Source: CAZUDO01 sp964618895
GTDB taxonomy: Bacteria; Desulfobacterota; Binatia; DP-6
NCBI GenBank assembly: GCA_964618895.1
Contig: CAZUDO010000056.1
Coordinates: forward strand, 62,001 to 126,000
Direction of reading: 5' to 3'
DNA length: 64,000 nt
In this document: piece after piece, positions 51,557 to 60,525 of the stretch
Layout of the letters: every line of letters starts with the position of its first letter
Numbering within the stretch: the first letter of the stretch is position 1
Translations under genes and position numbers: made by a program
The notes under the pieces: model-generated
What the model was told of the DNA's origin: nothing
Seen by the model: only the letters and a program-made list of their open reading frames with translations
Databases searched by the model: none

Positions 51557-53473
51557 ATGGCTAAAGTAATTGGAATCGACTTGGGCACGACCAACTCGTG
51601 TGTCTCAGTCATGGAGGCGGGCGATCCGGTCGTGATCACGAACGCGGAGGGGAGTCGTATCACGCCGTCGGCGGTCGCCTTCACCGACAGCGGCGAACGC
51701 CTGGTGGGGCAGATCGCTCGGCGGCAGGCGATCACCAACCCCGAGAACACGATCTTTGCCATCAAGCGCCTGATCGGCCGCCGGTTCGACGATGTAGAGG
51801 TCCAGCGTGCGATGAAGAACCTCCCCTACAAGATCGTCCGGGCGGACAACGGCGACGCGTGGGTGGAGATCAAGGGCAAGAAGTACAGCCCCGCCGAGAT
51901 CTCGGCGTTCATCCTGCAGAAGATGCGTCAGACCGCCGAGGACCACCTCGGGGAGAAGATCACCGAAGCGGTGGTCACGGTCCCGGCGTACTTCAACGAC
52001 AGCCAGCGCAATGCCACCAAAGACGCCGGCAAGATCGCCGGTCTCAACGTCCTGCGCATCATCAACGAGCCGACCGCCGCGTCGCTGGCGTACGGTCTCG
52101 ACAAGAAGAAGGACGAGAAGATCGCCGTCTTCGATCTGGGCGGCGGCACGTTCGACATCTCCATCCTCGAGATCGGCGACGGCGTGTTCGAGGTGAAGGC
52201 CACCAACGGCGACACGTTCCTCGGCGGCGAGGACTTCGACCAGCATGTGATCGATTACCTGGCCGACGAGTTCAAGAAAGACCAGGGCATCGACCTGCGC
52301 AAGGATCGCATGGCGCTCCAGCGCCTCAAGGAGGCCGCCGAGAAGGCCAAATGTGAGCTCTCCAGCGCAATGGAGACCGATATCAACCTGCCCTTCGTCA
52401 CCGCGGATCAGGCCGGGCCCAAGCACCTCAACATGAAGCTGACCCGCTCGAAGCTCGAGGCGCTGTGCGCCGACCTGCTCGATCGTCTCGAGACCCCGTG
52501 TGTGACGGCCCTCAAGGACGCCGGCCTGTCGACCAAGGACATCGACGAGGTCGTCCTTGTCGGGGGCATGACGCGCATGCCGGCCGTCCAGGCGCGCGTG
52601 AAGAAGCTCTTCAACAAGGAACCCCACCGCGGAGTCAATCCCGACGAGGTCGTGGCCATCGGGGCCTCCATTCAGGGCGCGGTCCTGAAGGGGGAAGTGA
52701 AAGACGTCCTGTTGCTCGATGTGACCCCGCTGTCGCTCGGCATCGAAACCCTCGGTGGCGTGTTCACCAAGCTGATCGAGAAGAACACCACCATTCCCAC
52801 GCGCAAGGGCCAGGTGTTCTCGACCGCGGCCGACAACCAGTCGGCGGTCACCATCCGCGTGTTCCAGGGTGAACGTGAAATGGCGGCGGATAACAAGCTC
52901 CTCGGGCAGTTCGATCTCGTGGGGATTCCTCCGGCGCCGCGGGGGATGCCCCAGGTCGAAGTCACGTTCGATATCGACGCGAATGGCATCGTCCACGTTG
53001 GGGCCAAGGACCTGGGCACCGGCAAGGAGCAGTCGATCCAGATCACCGCCTCCAGCGGCCTCTCCAAAGACGAAGTGGACCGGATGGTGGGAGAAGCCGC
53101 CTCGCACGCCGACGATGACAAGAAACGGCGTGAAGTGGCCGACGCGCGGAACCATCTCGACGGGCTCGTCTACCAGACCGAGAAGACGCTGGCCGAGCAC
53201 GGCGGATCGCTCGATGCCGCTGCCAAGGGAGCCGTCGAGAACGCGCTGGCGGATGCGAAGAAGGCGCTCGAGTCGTCGGACGCGGCGCAGATGCGGAGCG
53301 CCACCGATACGCTGTCGCGTGCGTCCCACAAGCTCGCCGAGGCGATGTACGCCAAAGCGTCCAAGGGGCAGGCGAGCGCCGAGCCGTCCTCCGGCGATCG
53401 GGCTGGCAGCGATGGCGAGGGCAAGGGCAAAGACGATGTCGTCGAGGCGGAGTTCGAGGAAGTGAAAGACTGA
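51557..53473 (+). CDS. dnaK: Molecular chaperone DnaK (Hsp70)
   Basis: 638 residues. The ATPase domain has VIGIDLGTTNSCVSVMEAGD, AVVTVPAYFNDSQRNATKDAG, DLGGGTFDISILEIG and VLVGGMTRMPAVQ. The substrate-binding domain (~390-505) has LLLDVTPLSLGIETLGGVFT and the lid follows. The C-terminus ends VEAEFEEVKD, similar to the EEV-type tail of bacterial DnaK. The ATG follows AAGGAG at a good distance. It folds proteins with GrpE and DnaJ from the same locus. Confidence 0.98.
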   Translation: MAKVIGIDLGTTNSCVSVMEAGDPVVITNAEGSRITPSAVAFTDSGERLVGQIARRQAITNPENTIFAIKRLIGRRFDDVEVQRAMKNLPYKIVRADNGDAWVEIKGKKYSPAEISAFILQKMRQTAEDHLGEKITEAVVTVPAYFNDSQRNATKDAGKIAGLNVLRIINEPTAASLAYGLDKKKDEKIAVFDLGGGTFDISILEIGDGVFEVKATNGDTFLGGEDFDQHVIDYLADEFKKDQGIDLRKDRMALQRLKEAAEKAKCELSSAMETDINLPFVTADQAGPKHLNMKLTRSKLEALCADLLDRLETPCVTALKDAGLSTKDIDEVVLVGGMTRMPAVQARVKKLFNKEPHRGVNPDEVVAIGASIQGAVLKGEVKDVLLLDVTPLSLGIETLGGVFTKLIEKNTTIPTRKGQVFSTAADNQSAVTIRVFQGEREMAADNKLLGQFDLVGIPPAPRGMPQVEVTFDIDANGIVHVGAKDLGTGKEQSIQITASSGLSKDEVDRMVGEAASHADDDKKRREVADARNHLDGLVYQTEKTLAEHGGSLDAAAKGAVENALADAKKALESSDAAQMRSATDTLSRASHKLAEAMYAKASKGQASAEPSSGDRAGSDGEGKGKDDVVEAEFEEVKD

Positions 53474-53524
53474 GCGGCAACGGAGCGTCGGTTCGTTGCG
53501 CGCGCATGACGCACGGAGTAGAGG

Positions 53525-53557
53525 AGCCCTCACCCGCATGGCAGGTGGGGGCTTTTT
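53525..53557 (+). terminator. Terminator/attenuator between dnaK and dnaJ
   Basis: A 10-base-pair stem (AGCCCTCACC with GGTGGGGGCT, one G-T pair) with a 9-base loop, followed by TTTTT. It lies 51 bases after dnaK and just before dnaJ, so dnaJ expression may be lower than dnaK or driven by a separate promoter. Confidence 0.72.
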
Positions 53558-53563
53558 CGTCCC

Positions 53564-54676
53564 ATGAAGCGCGACTACTATCAGGTGCTCGAAGTGGCGC
53601 GGGGCGCTACCGATGATGAGATCAAGAAAGCTTATCGTCAGCTCGCGATCAAGTGGCATCCCGACAAGAACCCCGACAATCGACACGAAGCCGAGGAGCG
53701 CTTCAAGGAGCTGAGCGAGGCGTATCAGGTTCTATCGGATTCCGAGCGGCGCGCGATGTACGATCGCTTTGGGCACGCCGCGTTCGAGCAGGGCGGCCCC
53801 GGTGCCGGGTTCGACTTCACGGCCGGGTTCGAAGATATCATCGGCGATCTCTTCGGCGACTTCTTCGGGACGGGGCGAACGCGGGGTGGGCGACCGCGCG
53901 CGCGGCGCGGGCAAGACCTGCGCTACGAGCTCGAGGTCACTTTCGAAGAGGCGGCCTTCGGATGCGAGAAAACGCTCACCATCCCGCAGCTTGCGCCCTG
54001 CCACACGTGTGAGGGGCGTGGGGCCAAGCCGGGCACGGCGCCGCGCACCTGTCCGCAGTGCCGTGGCTCCGGCCAGGTCCGATTCCAACAGGGGTTCTTC
54101 TCGATCGCCAAGACGTGCGGACACTGCAACGGTCAGGGGACGATCATCGCCAACCCCTGTCCCACCTGTGGGGGTTCCGGGGCGGAACGTCGGGATCACC
54201 AACTGAACCTCAAGATCCCACCTGGCGTGGACACGGGCTCGCGGCTCAAGCTCCGAGGCGAGGGTGAGGCGGGAACGGGTGGAGGGCCCGGAGGCGACCT
54301 CTACGTCGTCCTTCAGGTGCGCGAGCATCCGTTGTTCACGCGCGATGGCACCGACATCGTGTGCGAGGTCCCGGTCAGGTTCGTGGCTGCCGCGCTGGGG
54401 ACGGAGATCGATGTGCCCACGCTCGACGGTCCCGCCAAGGTCAAGGTTCCGGCGGGTACGCAGTCCGGGCAGATATTCAAGCTGAAGGGCCGCGGGGTTC
54501 CGGAGCTCAGCGGATATGGCCGGGGGGATGAGCTGGTGCGGATCGTGGTCGAGACCCCGCGCAAGCTCTCGGCCCGCCAGCGCGAGCTGTTGGAAGAGTT
54601 CGCCCGTATCTCCGGTGAAGAGGTGCACCCCCTCTCGAAGAGCTTTCTCGAGAAGGTGAAGTCGATGTTGGGTTAG
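53564..54676 (+). CDS. dnaJ: Co-chaperone DnaJ (Hsp40)
   Basis: 370 residues. J domain with HPD motif (KWHPDKNPDN), Gly/Phe-rich linker (~75-110) and four CxxCxGxG zinc repeats: CHTCEGRG, CPQCRGSG, CGHCNGQG and CPTCGGSG. The C-terminal substrate-binding domain follows (~200-370). All zinc ligands are intact. DnaJ stimulates DnaK ATP hydrolysis. The gene is cut off from dnaK by the hairpin just upstream. Confidence 0.97.
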   Translation: MKRDYYQVLEVARGATDDEIKKAYRQLAIKWHPDKNPDNRHEAEERFKELSEAYQVLSDSERRAMYDRFGHAAFEQGGPGAGFDFTAGFEDIIGDLFGDFFGTGRTRGGRPRARRGQDLRYELEVTFEEAAFGCEKTLTIPQLAPCHTCEGRGAKPGTAPRTCPQCRGSGQVRFQQGFFSIAKTCGHCNGQGTIIANPCPTCGGSGAERRDHQLNLKIPPGVDTGSRLKLRGEGEAGTGGGPGGDLYVVLQVREHPLFTRDGTDIVCEVPVRFVAAALGTEIDVPTLDGPAKVKVPAGTQSGQIFKLKGRGVPELSGYGRGDELVRIVVETPRKLSARQRELLEEFARISGEEVHPLSKSFLEKVKSMLG

Positions 54677-54677
54677 C

Positions 54678-55628
54678 GTGCGGCGCCTCCGCGACCTCGG
54701 GGAGCATGCCTGGCTACGGCGGCTCATCCGGCGCCTGGGGGCGCTTCCACGAGATCGCGTTCTGGTCGGTCCCGGGGACGATGCGGCGGTGCTGCGGTGT
54801 GGTCGAGGCCCCGTCCTGATCACCACGGATACGCTGGTCGAGGACGTGCATTTCCGACGCAGGTGGCTGACGCCGGCGGCGCTCGGCGAGCGGCTGTTCG
54901 GCGCCAACGCGAGCGACGTGGCGGCCATGGGGGGCGTACCGACGTTCGCGGTGCTGGCGGTCGAGGCTCCCCGGTCCACCAGCGTCGCGGATCTGGATGC
55001 TCTCGTGCTGGGGTTCGCTCGCGCCGCACGCCGCGCCGGCGCGCACCTGGTCGGGGGCAACGTGACATCGGGCCGCCGGCTCGCCGTCACCGCCACGCTG
55101 CTCGGGGAGGCCCGCGGCCAGATTGTCCGGCGGAGCGGGGCTCGGGCGGGTGACGTGGTCGTCGTCACCGGAACCTTGGGTGGCGCGGGATTCGCGGTGC
55201 GGCGGTTGCGGGCCGGCCGTCCCGCACGTCTGGCGCCGCCGCCTCTCCGCCTGCGCGCGGCGCAGGTGCTTGCCCGCGTCGCCCATGCGATGATCGACGT
55301 GAGTGACGGTGTGGTCCAGGACCTCGGCCATCTCTGCCGGGCGAGCGGTGTGGCCGCCGAACTGGACCTACCGCGTCTCCCGGTGGCACTGCGGTGTCGG
55401 CGTGCGCTCGGCAGCCGCGCGGCTCGCTTCGCGGCAACCGCCGGAGAGGACTACGAGCTCCTGGCGGCGGTTCCCCCGTCGGCGTTGCGATACCTGGCGC
55501 GTCAGCGGATGGGCTGTCGCGTAACTCCCATCGGCCGCGTCGTGGTGGGGCGGCCGGAGGTCCGCCTCCTCGATCGCGCCGGTCGGCGCGTGCGGGTCGG
55601 CCGAGCCGGGTACGACCACTTCCGATGA
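54678..55628 (+). CDS. thiL: Thiamine-monophosphate kinase ThiL
   Basis: 316 residues from GTG 54678, one base after dnaJ. AIR-synthase-like motifs: VGPGDDAAVL, ITTDTLVEDVHFR (Mg2+-binding aspartates), LGANASDVAAMGGVPT-like FGANASDVAAMGG, GGNVTSG and MIDVSDGVVQDLGHL with AGEDYELLAAV. It phosphorylates thiamine monophosphate to the active diphosphate. Slightly short but complete. Its position behind the dnaK genes is unremarkable. Confidence 0.92.
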   Translation: MRRLRDLGEHAWLRRLIRRLGALPRDRVLVGPGDDAAVLRCGRGPVLITTDTLVEDVHFRRRWLTPAALGERLFGANASDVAAMGGVPTFAVLAVEAPRSTSVADLDALVLGFARAARRAGAHLVGGNVTSGRRLAVTATLLGEARGQIVRRSGARAGDVVVVTGTLGGAGFAVRRLRAGRPARLAPPPLRLRAAQVLARVAHAMIDVSDGVVQDLGHLCRASGVAAELDLPRLPVALRCRRALGSRAARFAATAGEDYELLAAVPPSALRYLARQRMGCRVTPIGRVVVGRPEVRLLDRAGRRVRVGRAGYDHFR

Positions 55629-55641
55629 AAGCCGCGCGCCC

Positions 55642-56110
55642 ATGCGCGTGACGCTCGTCGCGGCCGTGGTCGCCGCGCTGGTTCCGCTCGGCATGCGCGC
55701 CGCCGAGGTGTTCCGCGAGCTGCGCCGGCGCAAGGTTCACCTCGCGATGGTGGTCGACGAGTACGGGGGGGGCGGTCGGTTTGGTGACCGTCGAGGACGT
55801 CGTCGAGGAGATTGTCGGCGAGATCGAGGACGAATATGATGCCCCACGCGACCTCTACCGACGTCTCGCCCCGGGCCTCTTCGCGGTGAGCGCCCGGGCC
55901 CCGGTGGCCGAGGTGAATGAACGATTCGGCTGGAATCTCCCGCACGGCGAGTACGAGACCATCGGCGGACTCGTACTCGAACGCCTCGGCCACGTCCCCA
56001 AGCCCGGGGACGGCGTCCGGGCTGGCCGCGTGGAGATCGTGGTCAGCCGTGCCAGTGCCCGCGCGGTGCAGGAAGTCCGCGTCCAGGAACGTCGCATGAA
56101 CAGGCGCTGA
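55642..56110 (+). pseudogene. CorC/HlyC-type CBS protein fragment with a frameshift
   Basis: The first frame (from 55642) gives FRELRRRKVHLAMVVDEYGG, the start of a second CBS domain. The second frame (stop at 56108-56110) gives GLVTVEDVVEEIVGEIEDEYD and the CorC_HlyC end GEYETIGGLVLERLGHVPKPGD. They join only if one G is removed from the run of eight Gs at 55765-55772. Even then, the N-terminal DUF21 and first CBS domain are missing. So the gene is both frameshifted and truncated at its 5' end. Possibly a decaying hemolysin/Mg2+-efflux-type gene, a slippage-dependent gene, or a base-calling error in the G run. Confidence 0.7.
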
Positions 56111-56112
56111 CG

Positions 56113-56877
56113 ATGGATCGCCGACAGCTCGCCGACCTTCTCGCCGCCGTGCGTAGCGGCGCCTGCTCGATCGACGATGCCCTGGCCCGCCTGCGCGACC
56201 TGCCGTTCGAGGACATCGACTTTGCCAAGATCGATCACCATCGCGCGCTGCGCAACGGTTTTCCCGAAGCCGTGCTCGGTGAAGGCAAGAGCCCCGAGCA
56301 GGTGATCGCGATCGCCCGCCGCATGGCGGCGGGCGACGTGGCGGTGCTCGTCACCCGGCTCGGCCCCGAGGTGGGAGCGCAGCTCGTCGCGGCCGTGCCG
56401 GGCTTCGCCTATCATGCGATTCCCCGACTCGCGGTGCGCCCGGGGCCGGCACGGGAGCCGGTCGGATCCGGGACGGTCCTGGTCGTCTCGGCGGGCACGG
56501 CCGACCTCCCCGTGGCCGAGGAAGCCGCCCTCGCCGCCGAGTTCATGGGCAACCGTGTCGGTCGGCTGTTCGACGTGGGCGTGGCGGGCATTCACCGCTT
56601 GCTCGAGCGGCGGGAACTCCTGTGGGAAGCGGCCGTGCTGATCGTCGTGGCGGGGATGGAGGGGGCGCTCCCGAGCGTCATCGGCGGACTCGTCGATCGC
56701 CCCGTCATCGCCGTGCCGACCAGCGTCGGGTACGGGACCAGCATGGGCGGACTGGCCGCCCTTCTTGGCATGCTCAACACGTGTGCGGCGGGCGTGGTGG
56801 TCGTCAACATCGACAATGGCTTCGGCGCGGCCGCAGCGGCCACGCGGATCACACAGGCGGGGAGGGCTGACCTATGA
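56113..56877 (+). CDS. larB: LarB-type nickel-pincer cofactor synthase
   Basis: 254 residues. The N-terminal part has FAKIDHHRALRNGFPEAVLGEGKSPEQV, and the C-terminal AIR carboxylase-like part has VSAGTADLPVAEEAALAAEFMG, DVGVAGIHRLLERRELL, VVAGMEGALPSVIGGLVDRPVIAVPTSVGYGTSMGGLAALLGMLNTCAAG. This is LarB, which carboxylates and hydrolyses NaAD in synthesis of the nickel pincer cofactor of lactate racemase. larC and larE are not in the window. It ends with an overlap (ATGA) into the ACT-domain gene. Confidence 0.93.
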   Translation: MDRRQLADLLAAVRSGACSIDDALARLRDLPFEDIDFAKIDHHRALRNGFPEAVLGEGKSPEQVIAIARRMAAGDVAVLVTRLGPEVGAQLVAAVPGFAYHAIPRLAVRPGPAREPVGSGTVLVVSAGTADLPVAEEAALAAEFMGNRVGRLFDVGVAGIHRLLERRELLWEAAVLIVVAGMEGALPSVIGGLVDRPVIAVPTSVGYGTSMGGLAALLGMLNTCAAGVVVVNIDNGFGAAAAATRITQAGRADL

Positions 56878-57416
56878 GACGTTTCTTCGCGCTGGCCGCC
56901 ATCGGCCAGGATCGTCCGGGGATCGTGGCCGATCTGGCCGAGCTGATCTACGACGCCGACTGCAATCTCGAGGACTCGAGCATGACCCTGCTCGGCCCCG
57001 AGTTCGCAGTCCTGCTGCTCCTCTCCGGCGCGGGGGCCGATCTCGAGCGCCGCCTCGCGACCGGCTGCAAACGCCTCGAGTGGGAGAGTCGGCTGACGAT
57101 CTTCTTCCGCCCGCTGGAGGGCGAGCCGCGCCTGGCGTCGTCGGCAAGCGACGTGCGCACCCTCGAGTGTACGGTGACGGGTCTCGACAAGGCCGGTATC
57201 GTCGCGCGCGTGGCGCGGACGCTCGCCGATCGCGGGGCGAACATCACGGCCCTCACCACGCAGGCCCGTCCCGCGGCAGAGTCGGGCGCGCCGATGTTCA
57301 CCATGCGAGTGCGGATGGCCGTGCCCGCGTCGGTTGCGGTCGATGCGCTCGGGGCCGATCTCGACCGGCTGGCGCGGGATCTCGGGGTGGACTTGACCCT
57401 CGGCGACGGCGCCTAA
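56874..57416 (+). CDS. GcvR-like protein with two ACT domains
   Basis: 180 residues. Two ACT domains: FFALAAIGQDRPGIVADLAELIYDADCNLEDSSM (~4-80) and LECTVTGLDKAGIVARVARTLADRGANITALTTQ (~95-170). The GcvR family binds glycine and regulates the glycine cleavage system or other amino acid routes. Whether a GcvA partner exists is not seen. It overlaps larB by 4 bases, so a joint role is possible, but no known link supports it. Confidence 0.87.
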   Translation: MRRFFALAAIGQDRPGIVADLAELIYDADCNLEDSSMTLLGPEFAVLLLLSGAGADLERRLATGCKRLEWESRLTIFFRPLEGEPRLASSASDVRTLECTVTGLDKAGIVARVARTLADRGANITALTTQARPAAESGAPMFTMRVRMAVPASVAVDALGADLDRLARDLGVDLTLGDGA

Positions 57417-58201
57417 CGGCCGAGCTGCTCGTCGGCCCAGCGCAGACCCGACGGCGTCTCGAGGCCGGCGGGCTCGAAGAGCGTCGAGGGGGCGTCGGGC
57501 GCCGTGCGCCAGGTGAGCGCGATGCGCGTGCTCCTGCTGGGATCGAATCGTTCCACGATCACCGTCGCGGGTCGCCAGCCACCGCCGAGGTTGGTGAGGT
57601 CACCATCGCGGCGGATCTTGGCGAGGTGCCCGATCGAGTCCGCGTAGTACTGTGTCTTCACGATCGCGTGCCGCTCGCGGTCGATGGTGTGGACCACCAG
57701 CACGTAGGGGCTCCGGCCCGTGGGTGCGCTTGTGATCACGACTCCCGTCGGACCGTCGTCACTGATCTGCGGTAAGGCCAGCGAGGCCGGCGTGAACACG
57801 GCGAGATCGCGCAGGAGGACGCCCGTGTCGCCGAGTGCTGCGTCGGGTGACGCCGCCACGGCATGACCATCCTTTGCGATGTGAATGCCGTCGGGCCGCA
57901 CCAAGGCGCGCTGGCCGTCCCGCGCTTCCACGTACACGACGTCTCCGCGACCCAGCAGGACGCCCCGCTGTGTCGTGCAGGCCGGGGTGCATTCGATCCG
58001 GAGATCGGCCTGCAAGGGCACACCGTACCGTGCACCCGCCGCCACGGTGTCCAGGATCTGGGCGAGGGATTCGGCGCCGAATGCCTGCAGTGCCCCGCCG
58101 AGCAACACGCCGAGCCCCACGGGCCACCAGAAGCGGTGCGGCTTGTGTAGGGCGGTGATCGCTGGCAGGGGAGTCGGGGGCCGCGGCAGCATGGGGTGCA
58201 T
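57413..58201 (-). CDS. Exported hypothetical protein (LolA-like fold suspected)
   Basis: 262 residues from ATG 58201. A hydrophobic segment at ~30-44 (WPVGLGVLLGGALQAFG), preceded by a basic region, is a membrane anchor or signal peptide. The mature part has a beta-rich pattern (ADLRIECTPACTTQRGVLLGRGDVVYVEARDGQRALV, VVITSAPTGRSPYVLVVHTID), as in outer-membrane lipoprotein-sorting or DUF-type proteins. Two cysteines (ECTPAC) could form a disulfide. It overlaps the end of the ACT gene by 4 bases in opposite orientation. Function unknown. Confidence 0.72.
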   Translation of the reverse strand: MHPMLPRPPTPLPAITALHKPHRFWWPVGLGVLLGGALQAFGAESLAQILDTVAAGARYGVPLQADLRIECTPACTTQRGVLLGRGDVVYVEARDGQRALVRPDGIHIAKDGHAVAASPDAALGDTGVLLRDLAVFTPASLALPQISDDGPTGVVITSAPTGRSPYVLVVHTIDRERHAIVKTQYYADSIGHLAKIRRDGDLTNLGGGWRPATVIVERFDPSRSTRIALTWRTAPDAPSTLFEPAGLETPSGLRWADEQLGR

Positions 58202-58213
58202 CTTCGCCGAGCC

Positions 58214-58243
58214 TCTCGAGCTGTCAAGTCTCGAGCTGTCAAG
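58214..58243. repeat. Perfect tandem 15-bp repeat
   Basis: TCTCGAGCTGTCAAG occurs twice in a row (58214-58228, 58229-58243) in the divergent gap before the diheme cytochrome gene. It could be a recent duplication or a paired regulator site. Confidence 0.85.
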
Positions 58244-58269
58244 TAAGGACTGACGAGGACTGGGTCACC

Positions 58270-59067
58270 GTGCGACGAGTCACGACACAGGCGGTGCTGG
58301 TGGTTTTGGTGCTGGGGCTGGCGGCATGGATCGCCTATCCCGTCCTGCGTGCACGTGTCCTCGCCCTGGAGGAGACCTCGGCTGCGCGCGGCCTACGCCT
58401 CGCCCACGAGCTGGGATGTTTCAGCTGTCACGGGCCGGGCGGTACCGGCGGAACGCCCAACCCCGGGAGCGAGGAGGGCAGCGTGCCGGCGTTCACCGAA
58501 CGCACGCAGATGATGTACGTGAAGACGACCGATGACCTGCGCGGCTACATCCTGGATGGGGCCCCGCAACGCAAGCGCGACGACCCGGACTATCGGGCTC
58601 GGATGGGTGCCGCCGCCGTGCAGATGCCTGCCTACCGCGGATACATCACGGACGCCCAGGTCGACGACCTGGTCGCGTACCTGCGTGCGGCGTCCGATCA
58701 AGTCCTTCCGGAACAGACGCTGGCGGCGAAGGGCGCCGAGCTGGCGATGGCGAACGGGTGCCTCGCGTGCCATGGACCGCTCGGGGCGGGGGGAGTGGCG
58801 AACCCCGGATCGTTCAAGGGCTACGTCCCCGCGTTCTGGGGCGCCGATTTCGACGACCTCGTGCGCGACGACGAGGAGTTGCGCCAGTGGATCGTGGCCG
58901 GCAAGATCCCGCGCATCGCCGAGCATCCCATCGGCCGCTACTTCTTCGAGCGTCAGGTCATCACGATGCCGGCCTACGAACGCTTTCTCGCCCCGACCGA
59001 TGTCGATGCCTTGGTCGCGTACGTCCGCTGGATCCGCGCCGGTGCCTGGCGCCCGTTGCTTCACTAG
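58270..59067 (+). CDS. Diheme c-type cytochrome
   Basis: 265 residues from GTG 58270. The N-terminal helix (QAVLVVLVLGLAAWIAYPVL) anchors or exports it. Two heme motifs: C50-F-S-C-H54 and C164-L-A-C-H168, each in a cytochrome c domain with a distal M (YVKTT..QMPAYRGYITDAQ and VITMPAYERFL). The two halves are related by duplication. It would move electrons in the periplasm. No terminal oxidase gene is near. Confidence 0.93.
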   Translation: MRRVTTQAVLVVLVLGLAAWIAYPVLRARVLALEETSAARGLRLAHELGCFSCHGPGGTGGTPNPGSEEGSVPAFTERTQMMYVKTTDDLRGYILDGAPQRKRDDPDYRARMGAAAVQMPAYRGYITDAQVDDLVAYLRAASDQVLPEQTLAAKGAELAMANGCLACHGPLGAGGVANPGSFKGYVPAFWGADFDDLVRDDEELRQWIVAGKIPRIAEHPIGRYFFERQVITMPAYERFLAPTDVDALVAYVRWIRAGAWRPLLH

Positions 59068-59112
59068 CTAGGAGGCGCCGGCACGCCGGCGATCACGTGC
59101 CCCACAGGGCCG

Positions 59113-59946
59113 TCAGCTCGGCGGCGCTCCGTTCACGATCCACGTCAGGATCGTGAACAGCTCCGCGTCGGGCAGCGGCAGCTGGCCCGTCGGCATCCGC
59201 GTCGGGCTGCTGGCAGGCAGGCCTTGACCGAGAATCTTCCGTGCCAGGTAGCTCCGCTTGATGCTGCCTGCCTGTACGAGGGGGAACTTGCCGACCTCGG
59301 TCGAGGGTACGTTGACGAGGCTGGCATGTGCAGTGCCGGTCTGCAGCGAGAGGCCCTGACTGCGGGTGATCGCGTCGTGGCATCCCGCCGTAGCGCACTT
59401 GGCTGTGAAGATGGCCTGCACGGCCGCGAAAGGCGGCGGGGTGGAACCGGGCTGACACGTGAGCCGGAGCTTGTCCTTGTCGGGCTTTGCCCCTGCGCGC
59501 ACCGTCACGGTGAGCTTCGCGACGCCCGGCTTGATGCCTGCCAGCGCGACGCGGAGTGGAACCGAGAGTCCGGCCGTGGTGCAGCCGGCTCCCCCGGCGA
59601 TGGTCCCGAGCGTGGCGGCAAGCGCCTGGCCAACCGGGCTGCTCGCGGGCTTCACCGATACCGTGAGTTGGCCCGGCGCGCAGGGAGCGACATTCGCGAC
59701 GGCTTGCAGTCCGAACGTGCACGTTCCGTTGGCCTGGCCGTCGAGATCGCAGGCGTCACCGTCGACGCAGGTCGTGATCAGGCCGGGGATGCCGGCCCAT
59801 TCGACGATGCAGTCGGTCGCGGCAGGCCCGCCGCCAGGAAGCGTCGGTGCGGGGCAGAGGGTCGACCCGGCGCGTACGGGGTCGGTGGCGAGGACGAGCG
59901 CGAGGACAGCGAATGGTACGATCATGGGCGCAGGATTCCGGAGCAT
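59113..59946 (-). CDS. Secreted protein with CX4CH heme-like motif
   Basis: 277 residues from ATG 59946. Signal peptide MLRNPAPMIVPFAVLALVLATDPVRA. The mature part has six or more cysteines, a D-G-D-A-C-D-L-D segment (CVDGDACDLDGQANGTCTFGL), then an Ig-like middle and a C-terminal cytochrome-like part with CATAGCH (CX4CH) and MPTGQLPLPDAELFTILTWIVNGAPP. Such CX4CH motifs occur in PSD1/PSCyt-like secreted proteins. Heme binding is plausible but unproven. An ATG at 59925 is an alternative start. No operon is evident. Confidence 0.8.
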   Translation of the reverse strand: MLRNPAPMIVPFAVLALVLATDPVRAGSTLCPAPTLPGGGPAATDCIVEWAGIPGLITTCVDGDACDLDGQANGTCTFGLQAVANVAPCAPGQLTVSVKPASSPVGQALAATLGTIAGGAGCTTAGLSVPLRVALAGIKPGVAKLTVTVRAGAKPDKDKLRLTCQPGSTPPPFAAVQAIFTAKCATAGCHDAITRSQGLSLQTGTAHASLVNVPSTEVGKFPLVQAGSIKRSYLARKILGQGLPASSPTRMPTGQLPLPDAELFTILTWIVNGAPPS

Positions 59947-60126
59947 TCGTTCGGAGTCAACGTACGCGCATCGGCCCGTGCGCTCGCTGCGTGGCATGCG
60001 GGCACACCGCGCCGCCCGGATCGTGGCGATCATGCGCTCGGGTACGACGTCGCGTCCGGAAGCGCGGCGACCGAGGAGCGTGTTTTTGGAGCGGGTGGGA
60101 GCCGCCTGACGGCCTCCCGCGGCGGG

Positions 60127-60327
60127 TCACGCCTTGCTGACGTTCGCGGCCTGGAGGCCCTTTGGGCCCTGTGTTACCTCGAAGGCGACGCGCTGGCCTT
60201 CATCGAGCGTACGAAAGCCACTGCCGCTAATCGCGGAGTAGTGTACGAAGACGTCCTCACCCTCGTCGGTGGTGATGAAACCGTATCCCTTCTGGCTGTT
60301 GAACCACTTCACTTTGCCCTGAGCCAC
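60127..60327 (-). CDS. Cold shock protein (CspA family)
   Basis: 66 residues from GTG 60327. The start is supported by GGAGGAA about seven bases upstream and by MAQGKVKWFNSQKGYGFI, the typical Csp opening. An in-frame TTG upstream would add a short tail made from the Shine-Dalgarno. RNP1 (KGYGFI) and RNP2 (VFVHYSAI) motifs are present, and the ending GLQAANVSK matches. It binds single-stranded RNA or DNA. The gene is monocistronic. Confidence 0.95.
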   Translation of the reverse strand: MAQGKVKWFNSQKGYGFITTDEGEDVFVHYSAISGSGFRTLDEGQRVAFEVTQGPKGLQAANVSKA

Positions 60328-60525
60328 GGTCTTTCCTCCATTCAAAAACTGCTCACGGCGCCGGACACTTGAGGAAAAGACGATGCTGCCTTCGCCTCAA
60401 CAACCAGCGAGCGGCCCGGTCGATAGCATAGCGGCAAGTCGCGACGCAACAATGAAGTGAGGTGCGATACGCCGTGGCGACGGTGCCTTGCAAAGGTGCC
60501 GCCCGTTCCCTAAGAGGAACCCGCG

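Noticed and set aside
60040..60126. Terminator of the cold shock gene
   Set aside because: The stem-like sequence has a bulge and its T run is on the wrong side for the minus-strand gene.
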